DNA from: Rhodospirillaceae bacterium
GTDB lineage: Bacteria; Pseudomonadota; Alphaproteobacteria; DSM-16000; Inquilinaceae
Assembly (NCBI GenBank): GCA_020638575.1
Contig: JACKIH010000003.1
Coordinates: forward strand, 1,779,501-1,843,500
DNA: 64,000 nt
Direction: 5' to 3'
Every line of letters starts with the position of its first letter. Within the stretch, counting starts at the first letter, position 1. The notes under the pieces were generated by a model. That model ran no database searches and was not told the origin of the DNA. It was given only the letters and a program-made list of their open reading frames with translations. Shown here in pieces: positions 58,241 to 64,000 of this stretch. Made by a program: the position numbers and the translations under genes.

Positions 58241-59574
58241 GGGGCGACCGGCCGGGCGTGCAAGCGGGCGCCGTCGTGGCCCAGCACTTCGGCCACCACA
58301 AGGGTGCCGGCGGGCATCGCATCGCCGGGCATCGCATCGCCCGGAATCGCATCGCCCGGAATCGCATCGCCGGGAATCGCATCGCCGGGAATCGCATCGC
58401 CGGCCAGCGCCACCGGGGTAAAATCCTCCGCCCGGCCGGCACCGTCGCCTTCCATCAGCACGCCGATCCGGCGACCCGTGGCCGCGTCCAGGTGGCGCGC
58501 CAGGGCCGCCGCCCCGGCGTCGCGCAGGCGGGCGGCGCGTGCCTTGCGCACCGGCTTGGGCACAGACGGCATGCGGGCGGCCGGCGTGCCGGCACGTTCG
58601 CTGTAGGGAAAGACGTGGAGGAAGGTGAGGCCCGCCTCCCCCACCAGATCCACGGTGCTTTCGAACATGGCGTCGGTTTCGGTGGGAAAGCCGGCGATCA
58701 GGTCGGCCCCGAAGGCGATCCCGGGCCGCAGCGCGCGGGCCCGCGCACACACCGCCAGCACGTCGGCGCGCAGGTGGCGGCGCTTCATGCGCTTCAGCAC
58801 CAGGTCGTCGCCCGCCTGCACCGACAGGTGCAGGTGCGGCATCAGCCGCGGCTCTTCGGCGATCAGGTGCCACAGGTCGGCATCGATCTCCGCCGGATCG
58901 AGGGAGGAGAGGCGCAGCCGCGGCAGCTCCGGCACCAGGCGCAAGAGGCGGCGCACCATCTGGCCGAGCGTCGGCCGGCCCGGCAGGTCGGCCCCGTAGC
59001 TGGTGAGGTCGACGCCCGACAGCACCACCTCGCGGTAGCCGTTCGCCACCAGCCGCTCCACCTGGCGCACCACCTGGCCCACCGGGACGGAGCGCGAGGG
59101 GCCGCGGCCCTGGGGGATGATGCAGAAGGTGCAGCGGTGATCGCAGCCGTTCTGCACCTCCACGATGGCGCGGCTGCGGTCGTGCGGTCCGGCGAAGCCA
59201 TCGATCAGGTGTCCGGCGGTCTCGCGCACGGTGGCGATGTCCACCACCTCGGCCGGTGCCGCAGCCTCCCCCTGGCCCCAGGTCTCCGCCAGCAACTTGG
59301 CGTGGTTGCCGACCACCCGGTCGACGCCGGGCAGGGCGGCATAGCCGTCCGGGTCGATCTGCGCGGCACAGCCGGTGACGACGATGCGCGCGCCGGGGTG
59401 CTCGCGACGGACGCGGCGGATCGCCTGGCGGGCCTGGCGCTCGGCTTCCGCCGTCACCGCACAGGTGTTCACCACAACGGTGTCGGCCGCCCCGGCGGCG
59501 CGCAGGTGGCCGTCGATCACCGCACTTTCCAGGATGTTAAGCCGGCACCCGAAGGTCTGCACCCGCACCGTCAT
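58237..59574 (-). CDS. mtaB: tRNA methylthiotransferase MtaB
   Basis: MtaB (445 aa) is a radical-SAM enzyme that adds a methylthio group to t6A37 of tRNA. The N-terminal UPF0004 domain (VRVQTFGCRLNILESAVIDG) and the radical-SAM motif CDHRCTFC are intact. The C-terminal domain contains an unusual insertion of six GDAIP/GDAMP units, encoded by a 15-bp tandem repeat. Its start overlaps the dapF stop (ATGA), and its stop overlaps the mipZ start (GTGA). Confidence 0.95.
   Translation of the reverse strand: MTVRVQTFGCRLNILESAVIDGHLRAAGAADTVVVNTCAVTAEAERQARQAIRRVRREHPGARIVVTGCAAQIDPDGYAALPGVDRVVGNHAKLLAETWGQGEAAAPAEVVDIATVRETAGHLIDGFAGPHDRSRAIVEVQNGCDHRCTFCIIPQGRGPSRSVPVGQVVRQVERLVANGYREVVLSGVDLTSYGADLPGRPTLGQMVRRLLRLVPELPRLRLSSLDPAEIDADLWHLIAEEPRLMPHLHLSVQAGDDLVLKRMKRRHLRADVLAVCARARALRPGIAFGADLIAGFPTETDAMFESTVDLVGEAGLTFLHVFPYSERAGTPAARMPSVPKPVRKARAARLRDAGAAALARHLDAATGRRIGVLMEGDGAGRAEDFTPVALAGDAIPGDAIPGDAIPGDAIPGDAMPGDAMPAGTLVVAEVLGHDGARLHARPVAP
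58313..58402. repeat. Six-unit 15-bp tandem repeat with GANTC sites, in mtaB and upstream of mipZ
   Basis: Six 15-bp units run from 58313 to 58402, near-identical with consensus GGAATCGCATCGCCG on the plus strand. Units 1 and 2 carry GGCATC; units 3-6 carry GAATC, giving GANTC sites at 58344, 58359, 58374 and 58389. In frame on the minus strand they code for GDAIP (4 units) and GDAMP (2 units). They lie 73-162 bp upstream of the mipZ start. Confidence 0.85.
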
Positions 59575-60443
59575 GCAGCCGCCCCGGGGCGTGCCTCGGG
59601 GCGTGCCTCGGCGGCGAACAGGCCGGGATCGAGCACACCGGTGAAGCTGGTCTCCACCCCGCCGGTCATCTCCACCCGGCCGTTGTCGAGCCAGGCGATG
59701 GAGAGGCTGCCGGTGGCGAACACCACCTCCACGCGCCGCCCGGTGAGCCCGCGCCGTGCCGCCGCCACCGCGGTGGCACACGCCCCGCTGCCCGACGCCC
59801 CGGTTTCCCCGGCACCGCGCTCCCAAATGCGCATGCGCACCCGGTCCGGCCCGATCAGGGTGGCGAACTCCGCATTGGTGCGCTCGGGAAACAGCGGGTG
59901 GTGCTCCACCTGCGGCCCCAGCGCCGCCACGTCCATCGCCAGGGTGTCGGGCATGAAATGCACCGCGTGGGGGTTGCCGATATTGACGGCCACGGCATCG
60001 GGCAGGCCGGCGATGCCCAGCGGCACGGCCAGCGTGTCCATCGCCCTGGCGAGCGGGATTTGCGACCACGCGGTGCCCACCGGCCCCATATCCACCGTCA
60101 CCCGGCCATCCGCCGCCGCCCGGCAGGCGAGCCGGCCGGCGCGCGTCACCACCACCACCTCGCCCCGCCCGGCTTCCGCCATCAGCGTTTGGGCGACGCC
60201 GCGGGTGGCGTTGCCGCAGGCTTCCACCTCGCCGCCATCGGCATTGAAGATCTGCATGTAGGCGGCGGCATCGGGTGCTTCGGCCGGTGCCGGGCGCAAC
60301 ACGATGAGCTGGTCGCAGCCGACGCCGAAGCGCCGGTCGCAGATGCGGCGCACCACCGCCGTGTCGAGCCGCACCGCTAGGGTGCGCCCGTCGATCACCA
60401 CAAAGTCGTTGCCGAAGGCCTGCTGCTTGGTGAACGCGTACAT
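59571..60443 (-). CDS. dapF: Diaminopimelate epimerase
   Basis: DapF (290 aa) converts LL- to meso-diaminopimelate for lysine and peptidoglycan. The two catalytic Cys are present: Cys76 in ACGNATRG and the Cys in GSGACATAV. The N-terminus MYAFTKQQAFGNDFVVIDG is typical. It is the first gene of the dapF-mtaB-mipZ set, with overlaps of 4 bp at each junction, so the three are probably co-transcribed. Confidence 0.96.
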   Translation of the reverse strand: MYAFTKQQAFGNDFVVIDGRTLAVRLDTAVVRRICDRRFGVGCDQLIVLRPAPAEAPDAAAYMQIFNADGGEVEACGNATRGVAQTLMAEAGRGEVVVVTRAGRLACRAAADGRVTVDMGPVGTAWSQIPLARAMDTLAVPLGIAGLPDAVAVNIGNPHAVHFMPDTLAMDVAALGPQVEHHPLFPERTNAEFATLIGPDRVRMRIWERGAGETGASGSGACATAVAAARRGLTGRRVEVVFATGSLSIAWLDNGRVEMTGGVETSFTGVLDPGLFAAEARPEARPGAAA

Positions 60444-60498
60444 CGCCGCTGATTTCCGCCGGTCGTCGGACGGACCATAGCGCCCGGTGGACGGGCCG

Positions 60499-61923
60499 TC
60501 AGCCGGGTTTCAGGCCCACCGTGCGTTCGGTGATGGCGCGGTCCATCGCCACGCCGGCGAGGCGGGCGCCGGTGAAATTGGCCCCGGTGAGGTCGGCTTC
60601 CGTCAGGTCGGCGTCCGACATGTCGGTGTCGCGCAGGTCTGCGAAGGACAGGTTGGCGCCCGACAGGTTGGCCACCCGGATGGAGCTGCCGCGCAAGCTG
60701 GCCCGCCGCAGATTGGCGTTGGGCATCTGCGCCCCTTCCAGGTCGGCTTCGGTGAGCTGCACCCGCTCCATGCGGGCGCGCGCCAGGTTGACCTGCCAGA
60801 TGAACGCCCCGCCGCCGTTGATGTGCAGCGGCGACAGCACCGCCCGGCCCATGGTGGCACCGTTGAGCGAGGCGCGCTGGAGGTTGGCGCCGCGCAGGTC
60901 GGCCAGCGTCAGGTCGGCGCCGCGCAGATCGGCCAGCGACAGGTCCGCCATGGCCAGCGAGCTGCGCTGGAGATTGGCCGAGCGCAGCCCCGTGCAGCGC
61001 AGGATCGAGGCCGACAGGTTGCGGCCGCTGAAGTCGAAGTCGTGCACGTCGATCTCCGACAGGTCGGCGCGCTCGCCCGACTTGCCGTTGGAATCGACCC
61101 AGCGGGCATGGAGCTGCAGCACCTCTTCCATGGGCAGGCGCAGCGTCGCCGCCGAGCGGCTGACCCGCGCATCGGTGAGGTTGGCGTTGGCGAGGTCGGT
61201 GGTCTCGTAGATGGCACCGCTCAGGTCGGCGTTCTGCAGGTTGGTGCGGTACATCCGCGTGCCGGTGAGGTCGGCCCCGTGCAGCACCGCACCCGACAGG
61301 TTGGCGTCGGTCAGGTCGGCCCCTTCCAAATCGCAGCCGGTGAGGTCGGAATTGGCCAGGTTGGTGCGGATGAGGCGCGCATCCTTGAGAATGGAGTCGG
61401 TGAGGTCGGTCTGCATGACGAAGGCGTTGGCCAGCTTCGCCCGCGTCAAGTTGACGTTGTCCACCTTGGCGCAAGTCAGCTCCGTTAGGCTGACGTCGAA
61501 GCTGAAAGGCTTCAGTTCGCCATCGTCGCCCGGCGTGACGATGACGCCGTCGCGCAGGTCGGTCTCGATCATCCGCGCGCCGGTCAGCACCGCCCCACGC
61601 AGGCAGGCGCCGCGCATGTCGGCCATGGAGAGATCGGCGCCCTGCAGATTGGCGAGCCGGAAGTCGACACTATAGAGGACCGAGCGCATCAGCTTGGTGC
61701 CCTGCAGGCGGGCCCCGTACAGCTTGGCTCCCGTCATCTCCGCTTCGCAGAGATTGTGGCCCGACAGGTCCAGGTGCGACATATCGCAGAAGCGCAAAAT
61801 GGCGCGCGCGCCGTTGCGGCGGCCGCTGATGAATGCATCATGCGCGCGTAAAATTCCCGAAAGTTCTTCCTGGCTCAACTTCCGCCGCACAATATCGCCG
61901 GAGCGGCCATCATCCATCGACAT
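60499..61923 (-). CDS. Pentapeptide-repeat protein
   Basis: This 474-aa protein is made largely of A(D/N)LXX pentapeptide repeats forming a right-handed beta-helix. Two repeat blocks (about 50-240 and 300-460) are separated by a ~60-residue non-repeat region. A ~45-residue N-terminal segment (MSMDDGRSGDIVRRKLSQEE) precedes them. No signal peptide or membrane segment was seen. Start 61923 or the Met three codons later is likely. It is divergent from ffh. Function unknown; DNA mimicry is known for some pentapeptide proteins. Confidence 0.82.
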   Translation of the reverse strand: MSMDDGRSGDIVRRKLSQEELSGILRAHDAFISGRRNGARAILRFCDMSHLDLSGHNLCEAEMTGAKLYGARLQGTKLMRSVLYSVDFRLANLQGADLSMADMRGACLRGAVLTGARMIETDLRDGVIVTPGDDGELKPFSFDVSLTELTCAKVDNVNLTRAKLANAFVMQTDLTDSILKDARLIRTNLANSDLTGCDLEGADLTDANLSGAVLHGADLTGTRMYRTNLQNADLSGAIYETTDLANANLTDARVSRSAATLRLPMEEVLQLHARWVDSNGKSGERADLSEIDVHDFDFSGRNLSASILRCTGLRSANLQRSSLAMADLSLADLRGADLTLADLRGANLQRASLNGATMGRAVLSPLHINGGGAFIWQVNLARARMERVQLTEADLEGAQMPNANLRRASLRGSSIRVANLSGANLSFADLRDTDMSDADLTEADLTGANFTGARLAGVAMDRAITERTVGLKPG

Positions 61924-62198
61924 ATTCTGGCTCTGCAACTTCTGGGGCAGACACGGACATACGATCACGCACAGGAAAGGGTTAACATTTGGAGTGCGAA
62001 GTTCAAGCAATGACTGCGGCGAAGTGGCTTTGTCGTGCGCGCTGCCGCCGCAAGGGCCTTCCGGCCACGCGCCCCTGGGATCGCGACATTGACAGCGGTG
62101 CCGGGCATCGCCATACAAAGGCCAGGAAATACGCCAGTCCGCGAGGGTTCGCGCACTGGCGATTTTGTCGTTGATGTGATCGGTTTGTGGATCTCGGC

Positions 62199-63629
62199 AT
62201 GTTCGAAGGCTTGAGCGGACGCCTCGGAGACGTGTTCGATCGCTTGCGGCGGCGCGGCGCTTTGTCCGAGTCGGACGTGTCGGCGGCCATGCGGGAGGTG
62301 CGAATCGCACTCCTGGAAGCCGACGTCGCCCTGCCGGTGGTCAAGACCTTCGTGGAGCGGGTGAAGGCGCGCGCGGTCGGCCACGAAGTGCTGAAGTCGG
62401 TCACGCCCGGCCAGCAGGTCATCAAGATTGTCCACGACAACCTGGTGGAGATGCTGGCGGGCGGGCCGGAGGCGGCTGCCCAGTCCGTGCCGGCCGACGC
62501 CGCCTTGAACCTCAATGCCGCCCCGCCGGCGCCGATCCTGATGGTCGGCCTGCAGGGCTCCGGCAAGACCACCACCACCGCCAAGATCGCGCTGCGCCTG
62601 AAGACGCGCGAGCGCAAGAAGGTGCTGATGGCGTCGCTGGACGTGCGCCGTCCGGCCGCCCAGGAGCAGCTCCGCGTGCTCGGCGAACAGGTGGACGTGC
62701 CGACCCTGCCCATCGTCAAGGGCCAGGACCCCGTGGCCATCACCCGCCGGGCGATGGAGACGGCCCGCCTGGAAGGCTACGACATCGTGCTGCTGGACAC
62801 CGCCGGCCGCCTCGCCATCGACGACGAGTTGATGGCCGAAGTCGCCCGCGTGCGCGACGTCGCCAAGCCGGCGGAAACCCTGCTGGTGGCCGATGCCATG
62901 ACCGGCCAGGACGCGGTCACCGTCGCCACCAATTTCCACGAGCGCATCGGCATTACCGGCATCGTGCTGACCCGTGTGGACGGCGACGCCCGCGGCGGTG
63001 CCGCACTGTCCATGCGCGCCGTCACCGGCCGGCCGATCAAGCTGATGGGCGTCGGCGAGAAGGTCGACGCGCTGGAAGCCTTCCACCCCGAACGCATCGC
63101 CGGGCGCATCCTCGGCATGGGCGACGTGGTCGGCCTGGTGGAAAAGGCCCAGGAAACGCTGGACCGCGGCGAGGCCGAGAAGATGGCCGCCAAGCTGCAG
63201 AAGGGCCAGTTCGACCTGGAAGACCTGGCCAGCCAGCTTCGCCAGATGCGCAAGATGGGCGGCATGAGCGGCTTGATGAGCCTGCTGCCCGGCGTCGGCA
63301 AGCTGAAGCAGCAGATGGCCGATGCCAAGATCGACGACAGCATCCTGAAGCGCCAGGAAGCCATCATCCAGTCGATGACGCCCAAGGAGCGGCGCAACCC
63401 CAAGATCATCATGGCCTCGCGCAAGCGGCGCATTGCCGCCGGCTCCGGCACCACGGTGCAGGACGTCAACAAGGTGCTGAAACAGCACCAGCAGATGGCC
63501 GAGATGATGAAGCGGGTGAAGAAGCTGGGCAAGAAGGGCCTGATGCGCGGCGGCCTGGAAGGCATGCTGCCCCCGGGTATGGGCCTGCCGCCGGGCGGTG
63601 GCCTGCCACCGGGAGGGTTCAAGCCGTGA
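62199..63629 (+). CDS. ffh: Signal recognition particle protein Ffh
   Basis: Ffh (476 aa) binds signal sequences and, with 4.5S RNA and FtsY, targets membrane proteins. The N domain (MFEGLSGRLGDVFDRLRRRG), G domain with Walker A VGLQGSGKTTT, DTAGR and TRVDGDARGG, and Met-rich M domain with IMASRKRRIAAGSGTTVQDV are intact. The ATG at 62199 gives the normal start; a GTG four codons upstream is possible. The C-terminal tail is Gly/Pro/Met-rich. Confidence 0.97.
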   Translation: MFEGLSGRLGDVFDRLRRRGALSESDVSAAMREVRIALLEADVALPVVKTFVERVKARAVGHEVLKSVTPGQQVIKIVHDNLVEMLAGGPEAAAQSVPADAALNLNAAPPAPILMVGLQGSGKTTTTAKIALRLKTRERKKVLMASLDVRRPAAQEQLRVLGEQVDVPTLPIVKGQDPVAITRRAMETARLEGYDIVLLDTAGRLAIDDELMAEVARVRDVAKPAETLLVADAMTGQDAVTVATNFHERIGITGIVLTRVDGDARGGAALSMRAVTGRPIKLMGVGEKVDALEAFHPERIAGRILGMGDVVGLVEKAQETLDRGEAEKMAAKLQKGQFDLEDLASQLRQMRKMGGMSGLMSLLPGVGKLKQQMADAKIDDSILKRQEAIIQSMTPKERRNPKIIMASRKRRIAAGSGTTVQDVNKVLKQHQQMAEMMKRVKKLGKKGLMRGGLEGMLPPGMGLPPGGGLPPGGFKP

Positions 63630-64000
63630 TGCTCGACCACCTCTCCCTTGCGGTGCGCGACCTGGAGCGCTCGCGCGGCTTCTATGACCGGGTGCTGGCT
63701 CCCCTGGGGTACGCGCGCGTGCAGGACCTGGAGTTGGACCACTACGCCGCCGCGGCCTACGGCTACGTGCTGGACGGCCGGCCGAAGTCGGTGCTGTGGA
63801 TCGGCATCGGGCTCGACGGCCCGCCGGACCCGGTGGTGCCGATGGCGGGTTTCCACCTGGCGTTCGCGGCCCCCGACCGGGCGGCGGTGGATGCCTTCCA
63901 CGCCGCAGCGCTGGCCGCCGGCGGGCGCGACAACGGCGCGCCCGGTCTGCGCCCGCACTACCACGCCGAATACTACGGCGCCTTCATCCTCGACCCCGAC
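63629..64000 (+). CDS. Glyoxalase/VOC-fold protein, 3' end outside window
   Basis: The ATG at 63629 overlaps the ffh stop by one base (TGATG). The visible 124 residues (MLDHLSLAVRDLERSRGFYD, PHYHAEYYGAFILDPD) show the vicinal oxygen chelate fold with His and Glu positions for metal binding. The gene continues beyond the window end. Substrate unknown. Confidence 0.8.
   Translation, partial: MLDHLSLAVRDLERSRGFYDRVLAPLGYARVQDLELDHYAAAAYGYVLDGRPKSVLWIGIGLDGPPDPVVPMAGFHLAFAAPDRAAVDAFHAAALAAGGRDNGAPGLRPHYHAEYYGAFILDPD

Overview
The window is about 64 kb of high-GC DNA with almost no non-coding space. It comes from a motile alphaproteobacterium with a Caulobacter-type cell-cycle circuit. The evidence is the combination of CckA, GcrA, MipZ, FlbD and FlbT, together with candidate CtrA boxes (TTAA-N7-TTAA type), GANTC sites and an alphaproteobacterial LexA box (GTTC-N7-GTTC). 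No rRNA, tRNA, CRISPR array or insertion sequence was seen, so the order (possibly Rhodospirillales-like) is a guess.

Region 1 (1-11406) starts inside a large Pro/Ala-rich TPR-like protein. A leftward operon follows: flgB-flgC-fliE-fliQ-fliR-flhB-cckA. A divergent rightward operon encodes an FlhB C-terminal-domain paralogue, an unknown 133-aa protein, fliO and fliP. Candidate CtrA boxes face both operons from the shared 255-bp gap. Region 2 (11433-17809) has recA behind a LexA box, alaS, a MoxR ATPase with a degenerate VWA partner, and a small secreted protein. Region 3 (17810-22470) holds gcrA, flbT, a DUF1217 protein and a 705-aa flagellin with a good sigma-54 promoter. Region 4 (22471-37108) is a long rightward flagellar block: fliF, fliG, fliH, fliN, flbD, flhA, flhF, flhG and a 1,506-aa Pro/Ala-rich FliK-like protein.

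Region 5 (37261-50700) carries a GGDEF-EAL protein, ileS, lspA with a lipoprotein (DUF3035), a pair of M16 peptidases, sfsA, map, radC and purB. Region 6 (50701-51509) is a low-GC patch with one secreted hypothetical. Region 7 (51510-64000) contains pgm/galU, a membrane J-domain protein, a LysR/EamA divergent pair, a VWA protein, the overlapping dapF-mtaB-mipZ operon, a pentapeptide-repeat protein, ffh and the start of a glyoxalase-fold gene.

The most interesting signal is regulatory. Motifs for the CtrA/GcrA/CcrM/DnaA cell-cycle regulators recur at expected target genes. The gcrA upstream region combines a CtrA-like box, a DnaA-like box and two GANTC sites. The flagellin-fliF gap has a sigma-54 promoter, a CtrA-like box and seven GANTC sites. 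A six-unit 15-bp tandem repeat inside the end of mtaB places four GANTC sites at exact 15-bp spacing just upstream of mipZ. All of these sites were read by eye and are untested.
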